A stretch of 64,000 bases of DNA. Origin: Ixodes scapularis. Its lineage: Eukaryota; Arthropoda; Arachnida; Ixodida; Ixodidae. Made by a program: the position numbers and the translations under genes. The first letter of the stretch is position 1. Each line of letters begins with the position of its first letter. This document shows, piece by piece, positions 1 through 12,070 of the stretch. Under the pieces are notes generated by a model, which was given only the letters and a program-made list of their open reading frames with translations, did no database searches and was not told the origin of the DNA. The DNA lies in contig NW_024609837.1 of the NCBI RefSeq assembly GCF_016920785.2, positions 51,388,671 through 51,452,670 of the forward strand, given 5' to 3'.

Positions 1-659
1 CTGAGAGCGTGGTAGTAACTAGAGAGCTGGGGTTTCTGTCATGGATGAAACGTTGCATGTAGCCGCTCAACATCTATACAGGAGAGGGCGCTGCGGTGAA
101 ATGCGCATATAATCGCGTTAAACTTTGCATGCATTGGCTCAACGTTTATAGACGAGAAGGCGCCGCAGTCAAATGCTCAAGTGCGTATATAACCATGTTC
201 CATACCACACATTCTCTTTCTGACATGGACCGTTGACTTAAGCGGTGGAGATGTGTTCCCATGGCTTCTAACGGATCCAAGCTGATCCCCTAGAAGAACC
301 ACTGGCTCTGCATTTCACCGACCATAATAATAAAGTCAAAACGCAACCCGGAACTCAGCGCTACCTATGAGCAATAAAAAAAAATCAGCACCATCAGCAC
401 TACCTATGAACAAAATCAGTATCATCAGCACCACCAGAGCTTCGCCCCAATCAATATCATTCACCACGTGGAGATGCGGTCATTTTTTTACTTGAGCAAC
501 GAACTGTTTCCATAAATATTTACATCAACCTTTATTTGCAACATCAACCTTTATTTGTGCACGGAATACACTGTTTATGGGGAAACCGTTTAAATTTGTT
601 CAGAAGACGTTTGACAGCTGTTTTGGGACCAGAAGAACATATTGTCTATTGATTCTCAT

Positions 660-940
660 CACATGGCACGTGTGACACGATGCTGTGCAACATCGACATG
701 CGACACAATGTCACGCTGTTGTGCCACGCGACCTCACGGTGTCAATGATTTTGCCACGCGACATCGAGACTTCACACTGCAACACTGTCACGAAACGTGA
801 TCTTGTCATGCAGCGCAGTAGAGTGGCACATTGCCACGGTGTCAGGTGTCACATGATGTCAGTTAGTGTCAGTTTTCCTGCTAAATTTAGCAGGAAAATG
901 CTTTTCGCGTGGCCAATAACATGTGATGTGACCTGAAACG
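660..940. repeat. degenerate repeat rich in CRE-like and E-box-like palindromes
   Basis: Repeated ...cacgtgtgaca... and ...cacgcgacatc... words run through this interval. It ends with the 26-bp perfect palindrome centred in ctaaatttag (873-898). The same word set recurs in repeats near 4790-5010, 11335-11460, 13720-13805, 43860-44160, 47700-47855 and 58585-59010. Confidence 0.5.
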
Positions 941-1348
941 GTATACTATAATTACACACCAATTCAAATTACTCGCTAAGTTTAAAGGGGAAATGGACGG
1001 ACGGATGGCCAAACAAATTTGTGGGGGTAATGCGGTTTTGTTAAAAAGCATTCCGTGCTTTAAAATGCTGCAAGGGGGTGCTGTTGCATTCTATGTCCCT
1101 GTGAACTTCCAATCAAATGGCAGGACAACAATCCGCACCATAATACCACTCCTCACAGAATCCATTAAATATATTCATCACCAACTCTCCCAAGGCTTCG
1201 CTAAAGGGAAAGCATTCCTCGGCGAGTTCTAAATGCTCCCGTAGAGCGACTGATCATCACATACGTTGAGTAGCACAGCAGAAGGACCTTTATAAGTATT
1301 GAACTAGGTTGTTTCTCTAGCGCTCGAACATTCTAGCAAGTGTGCCGT

Positions 1349-3081
1349 CACTGATCTCTATTGCTGTAGGCTGAATCGCGAATTGGCGGCCACTGCTTGA
1401 CACCAGGCAATATATGCAAGTCTATGGGGGAAACTCACAAAAGTAGAAATACTGAAGCTTGTTCGCAGTGCTCGAAGGTGAGTATTTTATGATGTGCTGC
1501 GATAATTATACCGGGTGTTTGGATATCGAATCAGTATTTGTCAAGCGTTCGAACGCCCATTAAAAAAATTGCAAAGTCCTTCCACTTCACACGAAGATGG
1601 AGGAGCAGCGAAGCTGTTATTTTTACGACGTCTAGGACGATCGCAAGGACGACGCCTAGAGGACGACGCCTAGAGGACGGTGTCTAGGATGACCTCAAGG
1701 ACGACCTCAAGGACGACGCCTAGGACGACCTCAAATATGACTTCTAGGACGACCTCAAGGATGACGCCTAGGGCGACCTCTCAGACGACCTTAAGGATGA
1801 CTTTTAGGACGACCTCAAGGACAACTTCTAAGACGACTTCGAGGATGATGCCTATAAAGGATGACCTCTCGGACAATCTCAAGGATGACCTCTAGGACGA
1901 CCTCGAAGAGGACATCTAGGATGACCTCCAGGACAATGTCTAAGAAGACCTCGAGGACGATGCCTACAGATGATTAAAAGGGATCAGGACCTCACTATCT
2001 AATAATGCCAAGGAAGGCTGACTCACACTGGCTGCCCCCTCTTCTTATTCTTATTTATTCATACTTGCCAAGACCAATGGGGAGTTTTCTGTTAACATCC
2101 GCGAACACATTTTTTCCAGATCCTAGTGCATAACAGCTTTGCTGTAAAATTAAGCGTGCCAGCTATATAGAGCACCCACGGCTGAGCTGGCAAGCTTGCT
2201 TTCATTGTAGAGTAAATAAAGGAACTTGGCCGTCAATAAGACCGTCGTCGAAAGCCCAGAAGTCGATGATTATCGAAAAAGTTCCATGTTCACAGCAGCT
2301 TTTGGGAAATGAGCGAATGGACCTTTTTTGAGAAGTGTTCTCCGCACGCGCGAGCGCCCGATGCTAAGCGGCGGAAGTCGGCACGAAAAATCAAGGAAAT
2401 TCGGAAGGAGGCTGTGGATCCGCGAGTAGAACACGGAATTGAAGCATATATATAATTGTTTATACACAAGAAAAAAAAGTGGACGGAAAGAAGAACACGA
2501 CGTTTGGGTGAATGCCACGAATGCCCCTTTTTAATGTTGCGTTGGGCACGTGCCACAGCTCAGAGCGCGAAGAAACTGGTAGCGTAGCTCCCATTGTCGA
2601 TTGGTAGCGCAGGTAGGTCACTTCCTCGATTTTTAGTTTGTGCAGCCACCACCTAGTGCCGTCGGTATGTGGAAAAGGTCCATTCCACGTAGCAAAGCCT
2701 TCAAGCTTGTCGTCTGCTAAACCCATGGACTCGTCAAAACCGCCACAGACTACGAGGTTACTCTAGGTAACTCTTGTCTCATTGAGCTGCACTACATTTT
2801 TCGCCCAACAGAGTCACTTCTGACCACAAAACATATAATTAAAAGAATTGTAAGGCCTTTCAGTTTTAATGTTTGCGCACAAACTATTTGATAGGCTTCC
2901 CGAAAAGAAGCTAAAAAGTTTAATTGTCGACAGAAGCTTAGAAACGGGAAAATTGGCACTTTTTGTCGTTTTTCCCATAGAGTGTCATGTATAGTATTTG
3001 GTGGTGTCAAGTAATAGCTGCCGGCAGTGCCACCTGATCCCAGCAAGAAAGGCCTTGATCAGCGATCCAGCCTTCTACAAT
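1349..3081. mobile_element. hAT-like non-autonomous element, copy A (interrupted)
   Basis: The left terminus CACTGATCTCTATTGCTGTA and long stretches downstream match copy B at 34120-34922. Matching stretches include ttgacaccaggcaata, gtctatgggggaaact, cggctgagctggcaagc and gagctgcactac. Relative to B it carries roughly 600 extra bases, including a minisatellite. Its right end stops at cgatccagccttctacaa, where another MITE begins, so the right terminus is lost. Confidence 0.7.
1628..1975. repeat. minisatellite, about 15-bp unit
   Basis: Variants of aggacgacctcaagg and aggacgacgcctag are repeated over about 350 bp. The array lies inside copy A of the hAT-like element. The low-complexity unit leaves a Thr/Ser/Arg-rich frame open (1680-1895) that is not a gene. 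Confidence 0.85.
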
Positions 3082-3089
3082 GCGGACCG

Positions 3090-3290
3090 CAAGTTCGTCT
3101 GCTTCTTGCACATGGGTTGCGATGATGTCAGAATGCCGAGCTCTTATTGGCTGATTGAACAAAATATAGTGGGTACACCTCGAAGGGATCTAGCATTGAG
3201 GTCTACCCACTATCCTTTCAATCAAAGCCAATCAAAGCTCGGCGTCGTTCTGACGTCACCGCAACTCCTGCGCAAGAAGTAGATGACTTG
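3090..3290. mobile_element. fold-back MITE
   Basis: The arms are inverted copies: aagttcgtctgcttcttgca with gatgtcagaatgccgagctc on the left, and gagctcggcg ... tgacgtcaccgcaactcctg on the right. A tagtgggta/tacccacta pair sits at the centre. It belongs to the same family as 24889-25062 and as the terminal repeats of 15670-16950. Confidence 0.75.
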
Positions 3291-3763
3291 CTCAATACAG
3301 AGCAACTAGAAGTCACTAGGGAAGCAGTCTGGACTCTGTTTGTAAACGTGAAAAGGGTCTATTAGCGCAGAGATGTTTTGGTGGCACCCTCTCATGATAC
3401 CTTCCCACAATGTCACAACAGGGATTTGCCCCACCATGGCATCGTAAGTTGTTACCCTGCCCACTCATCATCAGTTGCAAATGACAAGTTCCACGGTGTG
3501 TGTAGAAAACACGGGGGAAACTTGGAGTAATTGCAGCGATATATCGACACCATCGAAATTGACAGTCTGACACCACTCTTATTTCCGTCGAGGAAAGCAA
3601 AATTAATCCAAATAAAAACATCATAGTGAGAATATGGCCTATCGTGGAATTCAGACCACAGCAGCGCTTTTGGTCACAAATCCCGGCAATAGATGCACTC
3701 TAAGTAAACCAACACCATCCCTTTTCCTGCAGCATAAGCATATAACCAATCATCATGATCCAT

Positions 3764-4247
3764 AAGGCCCGCTTCAGACGGAGCAATTTCACCCAGCAAT
3801 TTGACGTCGCAACACCAGCTACACCGGCCGCCCGCGTTCACACGCAGCAACCGAATTGCTCCGACTTGCCATCGTCATCATTAAATTTGATTCTTCTTTC
3901 ACTATTTAGACGCTCAGCTACGCACTAAAAACGTGTTCTTATATCTTTGAACGGCGTTGAGAATACTAACTAAATTTTCTGAAACAGTTTATTTCCGAAA
4001 ATCATCCATTCCAAACCAGAACTAAGTCTTTAGCTGTCACCATCACCACCACAGGGGTGTCATGTGCAAATATCGCGTCTCTGATTGGCTGCAGCCGCTT
4101 CAACCGTCTTCGAATTGCTCCGAGTTGCTCGCTTGTTCGAGCCGGACCTGATCTCAGCAATTCGCGTCAATCTAGGGAAAGCTAGGGAACAACCCACCAG
4201 CAACCTCAAAATTGCTGGAAAAGTTGCCCCGTCTGAAGCGGGCCTAG
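3764..4247. mobile_element. TIR element (about 480 bp)
   Basis: The termini are aaggcccgcttcagacggag and gccccgtctgaagcgggcct. Inner bases related to the right end of 31046-32075 (agcaatttgacgtcgcaaca, cccgcgttcaca) show it is a family. It has no coding content. Confidence 0.75.
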
Positions 4248-4789
4248 GAGTCCACTGCCCAGCAACTTTCGTGATGCCCTCTCATGAAAATGTGACCTGC
4301 ACAGATTGCCTTTTCGCAGGGAATCATTTTATTGACCTTGTCACTCATTATGGAAGTATAGCGCGATGACTGGGTGCATTGGTGCTCTGCGGGAAGTGTA
4401 TAGACGCATTGGCATTGTTCGTAAATAAGGGCATTTATGACTCCAGTAAACACGGTAGTATGTCTGAAGTGGAAACGTGCGATGCGGGAAGTCAGCGCTT
4501 GGCTGTAGCAAACTAAAATATTTCCCTCACCTATTTGGTTTACTCGTTCCACCTTCGTAAGACTTCAAACGCTATATATTTCCACACATAAAAAAAATAC
4601 TTTGAATGGTGAAATATTTTGTCGATTTAGTTTTCTACATTGCCACAAATATTAGATACTCTAGTAAAAACAATTGGCAGCTGTATTTTCATTTATTGAT
4701 CAAACTTACATATGCACGATTGAAATGCATAAAAAACACCGGCTTTTATTTAGTACATTCCGTTACCGACAGACTTTGATGAATCATGT

Positions 4790-5010
4790 GACCTGACGTC
4801 ACACGATGTGGTCACGTGACATTAGTGTCACGTAACACAACTGACACGATGTGACATGGCCACATGACATGGCATCTAGTTATACCCTCACTTGGCACCC
4901 AATGTCAGATCCAGTAACATTGTTGACATTGTGATGTAACGTGACACCACGACTTTGCACTGCGAGGACCTGAGGTCAGGTGACACCAGATCACGTGACA
5001 TGCTAAGCAC
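4790..5010. repeat. degenerate repeat of gtcacgtgac / tgacgtcac words
   Basis: Closely spaced imperfect words such as gacgtcacacgatg, gtcacgtgacatt and cacatgacatgg lie in the catulin intron just downstream (on the minus strand) of the exon at 5141-5230. No coding content was seen. Confidence 0.5.
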
Positions 5011-5140
5011 ACCATGAATAGATACAAAATCTGAGTTGGCTTCCATTAGAGCGCAATTCTGCATTAATATTGATCTGTCACCTGGCTTTACAATTTTACA
5101 GAAAGCTCTACGAAGCCAAAGGGCGGATGCAGAAGGCTAC

Positions 5141-5230
5141 CTTTGATGCTGTGAGCAGCATCATTGTAGACCTCTCCAGGACCATCCTCGCAGATGCCAT
5201 CTGGGCTCTCCGTTTGTCATCCTTCATGTC
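5141..5230 (-). CDS. CTNNAL1: alpha-catulin, internal coding exon
   Basis: A 30-codon, phase 0/0 exon. It encodes DMKDDKRRAQMASARMVLE, followed by RSTMMLLTASK. This is the conserved alpha-catulin segment that directly follows GDRQN in the preceding exon. The acceptor is tggttgcag before GACATG, and the donor is TCAAAG followed by gtagcc. The next exon (expected to begin with a TCLRHP-like motif) was looked for in 1-5140 on the minus strand and not seen, so it probably lies beyond the left edge of the window. Only about a quarter of the roughly 730-residue protein is encoded here. Confidence 0.92.
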
Positions 5231-5910
5231 CTGCAACCAGAGATCGACCACACCCACGTCAGACGGTTAAAAACTCAGGAGCAGATATAGGAGGGGGGGG
5301 AGGGGGCAATTGCTCTCCCTATGCCCCCGAAGGTCAACTTTAGTTTAATAAAAAAAATTTATAATAAAGTCGCCCCTTCCGGAACTTTGAACTCCTCTAA
5401 TAGAGGAGTTTTTGAGCGTTTAGTTGATGTCTCTGAAGCATTCTAAAACATCCAGGTATTCTGCAAAATAATTTGCCTACATGCAAGCCAAAAGAAGGTT
5501 ATGTTCATTGTCTTTTGACCTAGTAATGTCCTAGACCTAGCCAAGTGTGACCACCCAGGAAAAATTGGTTTATTACATCTTGCTGCAATGAAACATCGTA
5601 GTTGCAGCATTTGACAAAGAAAGGCCCTCCTGCTCCCACTCATTAAATTAAGGCATGACAATTTTTTTTTAGTGCCGGGCAGAAACGTTTACTGTAAAGT
5701 AGTCATTTCTTCAAAACTGAAAGAGAGGAGGAATACAATAAGCTTGTATCTGTCTAGCACACAGTCGCCCTAGACGTGAGAAAAGTATCGGAACAGAAAT
5801 TACAAGGTGTGATCTGGAGTGTCTTAGAGGGCCTACCTTTTTTTAGAAGGTAAAAGTGAGCAAGTAGGCCAAAGATATCTCTCCGTGAATGAGAGAGGAG
5901 GTGCAAAAAG

Positions 5911-5964
5911 GTGAGGGAGAGTGATCCTGTGTGCCATAAAGCACACGGGATTACTCTCCCTCAC
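5911..5964. repeat. hairpin, 24-bp arms
   Basis: gtgagggagagtgatcctgt pairs with acgggattactctccctcac around a short cataaa loop, with two mismatches. Confidence 0.7.
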
Positions 5965-6410
5965 GAGTGCATAACAAACAATATGTTGGCCGTGGGTTAC
6001 TTCATCTCTGCTCACTGTAACCTGTCTGGTAGTTGCTAGCTGAGAAAAACAACATGCCCTTCGAGGCTCAAGTCATTTTCTCTCGCATTCCTCGACGGCC
6101 AAGTCCTCGTTCCTAAATAACTGGTAGGTTTCCAACTACACCATAGAAAAGGCAAGGAAGTTACCTGCTACGGCTAGCAGACGCCGCCGCCTAAGAGCAC
6201 TACACATTTTCCTCCAATCGGAGTGAGGCACCGTGATGCCACAGTAACTTCTGTCAAGGAGCAGATTCGAGTCTCCATAAATAAGCTGTGCTTCAGAGTA
6301 ACGACACATTAGCCATCTTGTTGCTTACAGCTCATTGTTACCTGTTGTGCAAAGCGTTATCTGAAATCGCAGGAGATGCTTTTCCGTCCTCTAGAAATGC
6401 TAAAACGGTT

Positions 6411-6603
6411 TAACCACTCATTCACACTGGAAGCGGATCCGCGTTTGCAAAGCGGTTGCGAACGCAGTTGTATAAATATCCAGTACAATTGCACGCACAC
6501 TCAATGTCATCGAGTGCGCATGCAATTGTACTGGATCTTCATACAACCGCGTTCGCAACCGCTTTGCAAACGCGGATCCGCTTCCAGTGTGAATGAGCGG
6601 TAA
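6411..6603. mobile_element. palindromic MITE (about 190 bp)
   Basis: Two arms of about 85 bp are inverted copies: aagcggatccgcgtttgcaa with gcggttgcgaacgcagttgt, and acaaccgcgttcgcaaccgc with tttgcaaacgcggatccgct. The ends are cactcattcaca and gtgtgaatgagcgg. It lies within a catulin intron. Confidence 0.85.
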
Positions 6604-6975
6604 GACAGGGCAAACCGATACCGTATCTAGAGCTCAAGAAGTTGCATTTTCGGATTGCAACTACAGCCAATTGTGTCCACTCTGCACTAAGCGTAAAAAT
6701 GGCAACGTTCACAAGATAATTGGGGAAAGAAGTTCTGATACTCTAGGCATATCTTTTGCAGTGGCTCTAGAGCAGACAAACTTGCTCGCTGCATTCAAAT
6801 GAGTCCTCGCGAGCTTCGTGTTTTTGCACATCCTCAACACTCGAACGTCTGAACCATGCAAACTCGATACTCAAAAGCTGTTTGCTTAAGATGTCTTTCG
6901 AGCGATACTCTCTCCCAAGCGGGAAGGGCCAGTACTATCTATTTACATGCGGTGGCCACCGTGGGTCCCACTCAC

Positions 6976-7095
6976 GTTTTGCCTGTCTCCCGTGAGGTGA
7001 GCCAGCTCAACCATTTCGGTGCCGAACTGGCTGAATGCCTTCACAAACTCCGTGAAGTTAGCAACATTCTCAAGGCGGTTCAAGCTTATGGATAC
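6976..7095 (-). CDS. CTNNAL1: alpha-catulin, internal coding exon
   Basis: A 40-codon, phase 0/0 exon. It encodes VSISLNRLENVANFTEF, continues with AFSQFGTEMVELAHLTGD and ends in RQN. The FSQFG-EMVE-AHL-GDRQN signature is characteristic of alpha-catulin. The acceptor is ctctttgcag before GTATCC, and the donor is AAAAC followed by gtgagt. Joining it to the exon at 9774-9946 gives the continuous reading KDR-VSISLNRLENV, which aligns without a gap to the family. On the plus strand this interval also falls in an unrelated 90-codon open frame, which is a shadow of the real exon. Confidence 0.93.
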
Positions 7096-9773
7096 CTGCA
7101 AAGAGAGAAACCACACATACCGGATTAAGTGACGTTTTGGCGAGTGGTTCTAGGCGCCAATTATCGGACGTCAGTAACTGCGTCTGGTGAACCATCCTTT
7201 CCCACGAAAAAGGGTGGTCAGGCCCTTCAGTGTGGCTACAGGCAAGGTTTGTGACTATAATTGGAGATCTTAAAAATGGACAGCATAAAAAAGACTTCCT
7301 GCCACTGTAAGTGCGAGCAAAGGAGACGCTATGAGAGCAAATGCAGCACTTTGAGAGGGCCTGCTATGCACGCGTGCTCGTCAAGCGAAAACATTGTTCA
7401 AAGGAGCATAGTACTCGTGCTTGTAACATTGGTTTGGTTCACACTTACGGTGAATTGGAGTGTAGCCACAAAAAAACCTAAAGCCAAATGACAGATAAAA
7501 TGACAGTCGTTCAACGTCTCCGACCTAGAAACCCCGTCATCTTCCACCCAGTAAACTCTTCCACCACGAGTGATAACGACTGCCGTAGGCGGGAAAAATT
7601 ATTCGAGAAACACAGTCCTAAAGGCAGAACTAGGGAATCTGTATGCAAGACATATATACAATATAATGTTAAAAATATATTTACCTAATGCTCGCGCATT
7701 TGAACAGAAGGCATTTCAATACTATATTAACATTTACAGGTGACTGCAGTAGGTCACACCACCAGTCCTCTATTCTCACTAATCCTTGCCCCTGCACAGT
7801 ATCCGGTCGCAGGCACTTCGGACCTATCTCCGGTAACGCTTTCAGTGCCACCTTTGAAATGCCGCAAAAATCACAGAGCCCCTTGAACTGCTTAGTGAGA
7901 CTTTGAGGGAAGCACAGTTGTCCGCACTTCAGCAGAAACGTAAGAAAGATGGCGGACTTTTTTCTCTAGACCAGGTGTTCTCAAATGGGGGTCCGCGGCC
8001 ACTTTGGGGTCTGCAAAGGCATTCTGGGGGTCCGCAAAGCCCTGCCTCATCGATCAAACCCGGCATTAGAAGTATTTTTTCTTTTCTTTTCTTTTTTTTA
8101 ATTGAGAAGAAACATTTTAATTTTTGGGAGAGTTTTCTGGTGTGTATGTCAATGAGAGAAGTATGCTTCACACTAACCCTTAGTTATATCCATTTAATAA
8201 ATCATTATCATAATTAACCTATACCTTTCCTGCCGCCGACCCACAAGGTGTCCGCAAAACATCAATGGTTGAGAACCACTGGTCTATAGACTATGGTGCC
8301 TGGAGCGCGTCTCCGACTGGTAAGTTTACAGCGTCCTCCAAGGTGGTCCTTCAGTTTCCGTCCGATGAAGTCGTATAAAGTATAAATTTCACACTGTTGC
8401 CCGCTGAGATCCTGGCAGTGGCATGGCGGCAGAGATGGATGTTGCAGATGCCTCTACCGCAGGTCACCCTGCAGCCAGACAATCGACGGAAACCAAAGCA
8501 GACAACGAGACGGGACGCCGCGATAACAGCGACCCTTGGAACCTCTCGCCATATCTGCCAATACGACCAACTGCCAGGGTTGCGACCTCCGACAGCCTGA
8601 CACCCCGCTCCGCCCCGTGGAGCTGTATATGTAGAGATTTCGGTCATTAATCGGTAAGAATAGGGCGAAAATAAGAGGATGTCATTGTCTGAAATCGTTT
8701 CAATGGCCTCGGGCCATTGAAACGATAGAGAGCGCCTGCGACCAACCACTATCCACGAATTTTCCCCTAGTGGAGGAAATAAGCTTAACTTATATCTGCC
8801 AATGACAATTTGTAGCTAAGGATGTATTCTATTCTATTTCAGCACACAAGAGTCGAAATCTGCGACTCTTCGTAACTAGAAGGGGGCATGCACGTGACGT
8901 TGTCGTCATGGCGACATTCAGAATGCACAAAATTTTGAGTGCACTTCTACAGAGGAAGAGAGTCTCGAAGAGATAATTCATACTCTGTGTCTCCTATCGG
9001 TGGTCACAGTCCTTTTGTGTTTCAGTGGAAAGAGTTTTTTTGTTTCTTGCAAGTTTGCATGGGTTCTTGAAGGCTATATAAACACCAAATTCAGCTGTGT
9101 TTGAGATCTGTGTTTGTCTGTCCTTTTCTTTTCCCTGTCTCTGGGTGTTTTTACTACGTTCAACTACCAACAGCTCGTCTGCGCCATAATTTTCTGTTCA
9201 TAAATCTTTTTTTTTTATTGCAATCGCAACCATGGCCACACGACTGAGTGAACGGTAAATTCTGCAGACATCAGCTAAGCGGGAGTTTTGACCCTAACCC
9301 CAAGCGCGCACCCCATGTTCGCAGTTTCGCCCCCTGTTTCAGGAAACTTTTCTCGTCAACGTCACTTTTTCTGGCCCAGTAAATGCACTCAGTACCTTGA
9401 AACTCCCTATTTCCCTCAATCTCGTAGAATTATCCATTCATGTTCTTTCGGCCTCATCCAGAAACAAAAATATCTGCACAGTAGAATGCGCTTCCTTGAA
9501 GGTCAAGGGTGGAATACGCGGCACTGGGGGTGGTGCCGCATTTCCCGCACCACCCCAGCTCCCGCCAGCCCCTTCCACTGACCAAACGCTCTCAAAGTAC
9601 GACTCTGCCGTTCCGGCTCCTGTGGCGCCGTCTGTTGGCACTTTGGAACTACTTTGGAGTCTCGACGTGAGGGAGGAATAGGTCGGTAAGTGTGCCAGAG
9701 GATGACATTTTCTGGGCACCGTACACTATGCTCGTTGCACGAACCGTACAGACGACGCGGGTGTCTGGCGTAC
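7096..9773 (-). other. catulin intron (2.7 kb)
   Basis: Intron between the exons at 9774-9946 and 6976-7095. It carries an hAT-type MITE (7972-8281) and a short perfect hairpin (8694-8726, 15-bp arms with a 3-base loop). The remainder is unremarkable AT-balanced sequence. The open frames at 8351-8749 and 9288-9719 show no recognisable protein similarity. Confidence 0.85.
7972..8281 (+). mobile_element. hAT-type MITE (CAGTGGTTCTCAA family)
   Basis: The ends are CAGGTGTTCTCAAATGGGGG and GGTTGAGAACCACTG. This TIR type is typical of hAT elements. The interior (catcgatcaaacccggcatt, gtgtatgtcaatgagagaag, aacctataccttt) matches 19557-19885. The flanks ctctagac and gtctatag are similar but not an exact 8-bp duplication. 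Confidence 0.82.
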
Positions 9774-9946
9774 CCTGTCTTTTGCGCTGAGAAGCTGCTT
9801 GACCACGACGGTGTCTGCCAGAAGGAGCACGCGGGTGACGGAGGCTAGGAGGACCTTGGCCGCCCGGGCCATGGCGCCCCGGTCGCTCCCCCCGGCCTCG
9901 GTCCCCTCTTCGATGCGCACGTCGCACAGCTGCTCTATCGTCGTGC
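9774..9946 (-). CDS. CTNNAL1: alpha-catulin, internal coding exon
   Basis: The exon contributes two bases of a glycine codon shared with the exon at 12143-12326, then 57 residues. It runs from TTIEQLCDVRIEEGT to LLSAKDR. The hallmark stretch ARAAKVLLASVTRVLLLAD matches the alpha-catulin/alpha-catenin N-terminal helical bundle (catenins have a closely similar ARALLSAVTRLLILAD). The acceptor is a pyrimidine-rich tract ending gatcag before GCACGACG, and the donor is GACAGG followed by gtacgc. Phase is 1 on entry and 0 on exit. The GC content and third-position GC are clearly higher than in the flanking intron. The longer frame that reads past 9774 is intron. Confidence 0.92.
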
Positions 9947-10459
9947 CTGATCGCAGAAGAAAAAGAAAAGATCAAACGCATCTTAATCCTGCGGATAAAA
10001 AGGTGCAGAACGCGGTGCATGCTTCGAGCTGTGCCGGGTGTTGTTTACGAAGTTTTCCGAGCTCAGAAGCCCCACAAGAATCTGCTAAATTCACCTGGTG
10101 TATAATTTAGTAATTAAGGAAATTGAATTGGTGTATAATTTTCGCATTAAGTTTAGTGGGACACAAGTCCGTTAGATTTAGCGTGCTGCACTTTAGCATA
10201 ACACTTCTGCGTTAAACCTTTGTGGCATTCGTTTTATGCAACTCTAGCCCAATACAAACTTACGCATTCTACATCATTTCCTTCTTTCAGATGTATCCTA
10301 GCTCTCCTGAAAGTTTATGCACCCCTCATCTGAGCGGTAGTCTAAGAAGCTATGTATCTTTCTTTCCCTCCTATGGTACAATTGTAGGTTAGAAGAGGAG
10401 GCAACGAAAAGGAGTTTTTTCTTCGCATAAACCCGAGGTATAAAAGGTCATTTATTGTG

Positions 10460-11170
10460 TTATACAAGACACTGTTTCTTGAGTGGATCATTTGTGGCAC
10501 ATTTAATTGAGCATCTCAGTATTCTCACAATTAATGACAGCCGAAGACTCTGAGATAGATTAGAATAGTTTTAGTAGCTGAGCAGGAATCAAATATCAGT
10601 ACCATTTCAATCACCCTCAGTCTTTTAATGTCATTCGATGCAATAAAACTGCATATTGCCTAAAGTTTAAGCTGAATGTGGATTAAATACCAAAACTATT
10701 TGATTAACCTTCAAGCACGCCTTCGAATTATCTCAATTCTCACATTCAATGGCAGTTAAACACGAGATAAATCAGAATAGTTTTAGTACGTGAATATGAA
10801 TCAAATACTGATCATACTAGTACTTTAATCGCCCTCAGGTTTTTTTTTACTTTCATTCAATGCAAAAAAACTTCCAAATGCCTAAAATTTGATCTGCAAA
10901 TCAAATACAAAGACTATTCAATTCACCTCCATGCACACTTTCTGCTTCACTCAATTCTAAGATTTGCCATTTGGCAATTCAAAGATAGCCAAAGGTTTGA
11001 AGGATGACTGGAATAGTCTTGGCATATTTGAGGATGGATTGGAATTTTGGTTGGGAGCTTAATAGCCTCACTCCCTGACTGCCATTCAATGCCTGATTCA
11101 ATATCTTTTTTAATGCCCTCGATCACTCCCTGACTGCCATCAATGCACGAACACTGCTAAATGCCTAGGG
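10460..11170. repeat. diverged tandem repeat in catulin intron
   Basis: The pattern cattcaatg(c)-about 20-tgcctaaa-tttga-ctg-aat-aaataccaaaactatt-aatcaccctca recurs at irregular intervals. Copies are clearly related but much diverged. Confidence 0.6.
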
Positions 11171-11194
11171 TTTTAACTGAATTAGAATCAAAAC

Positions 11195-11546
11195 CAACTT
11201 GGGGGACGCTTAAGCTTTGCCTTTAAGAGTGGAAGGCGATAGCGTCATCGGGCCTTGTTCGCAAAGACTTGTCATATAAACTTGTGCTTGTTGCCAAGCT
11301 GTTCAAGTGTGTGTGCGTGGCCTAGTTGGCAGCCTCACGTCTTACGTGACGTCACCGCCATTACATCACGTGTGACGTTACACATGAGCGTTGTGGGTGG
11401 TGTGAAATTCCTGTGCAAGGTCATGTAGCGTGATATCACACGTGTCTGTGATGTCATGACTCTATTGACCAATCAGGAGTTTCCAGTCCCACCGACACCG
11501 ACGCCGGACTTTCTGCGACACGAGCCACTTAACGCTGTCGCGTTAA
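11195..11546 (-). mobile_element. dispersed element with AACGCGATAGCG / CTTAAAGGCGAAGCTTAAGCG ends
   Basis: The left end (acttgggggacgcttaagct) and right end (ttaacgctgtcgcgttaaaa) match, in inverse orientation, the element at 39467-39856 and its duplicate at 54867-55255. The centre is rich in cacgtgtgacg and tgacgtca words. Confidence 0.6.
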
Positions 11547-11571
11547 AATATTGGAATAATCCTCACTCTCT

Positions 11572-11755
11572 AAAGCGCCATTCACACATATGCAACCGAG
11601 TTAGACCGAGAAAGACCAGTCCAGTTTTTAAGCCTTTGCAACGTCTTAGGACCAGCTCCGCTGCAGCGAATCTGGTCCTTAAACGTTGCAAGAGGCTTAA
11701 AAACCGGTCTAGTCTTTCTCGGTCTTAGACGGTTGCACATATGTGAACGGCGCTT
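11572..11755. mobile_element. palindromic MITE
   Basis: The arms tgcaaccgagttagaccgag and ctcggtcttagacggttgca, with inner gcctttgcaacg and cgttgcaagaggctt, form a near-perfect fold-back. The ends are aaagcgccattcaca and tgtgaacggcgctt. It belongs to the same family as 23880-24067. Confidence 0.85.
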
Positions 11756-11756
11756 G

Positions 11757-12070
11757 ACCGTCATTCAATTCATCAACACTGCTAAGTGCCCAACTAAAAT
11801 TATTATCATCCTTACCTTTGACAGTCATTTAATGTATGAACACTGCAAAGTGCCTAGGCGGAACTGAATATGAATCAAAACCAAAATATTTAGTCATCCT
11901 CAGTATATATGACAGCCATTCAGCATATGAAGACTGCTAGGTGTCCAGGGTTTGAACTGAACATAAATCAAAAGAGGTATTTGACTGTAATTCAATGCAT
12001 ACAGACCATCAAGTGCCTAGGGTTTGAACTAAATATGAATCGAATACCAAAACTATTTAATCCATCTACA
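11757..12070. repeat. diverged tandem repeat, about 90-100 bp unit
   Basis: Successive copies carry gtcattcaat, aacactgctaagtgcc, gtttgaactgaa, atgaatcaaaaccaaaa and atttagtcatcctcag. The unit is related to the array at 10460-11170 and lies next to the catulin exon at 12143-12326. Confidence 0.65.

Larger units (their letters stand above)
5231..6975 (-). other. catulin intron (1.7 kb)
   Basis: Intron between the exons at 6976-7095 and 5141-5230, with donor gtgagt and acceptor ggttgcag on the minus strand. It contains a palindromic MITE (6411-6603) and a 54-bp hairpin (5911-5964). No other coding signal was seen. Confidence 0.85.

Noticed and set aside
9649..10020. 123-codon minus-strand frame taken as a gene
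   Set aside because: It overlaps the catulin exon at 9774-9946 in the wrong frame. Only the spliced catulin frame shows family similarity.
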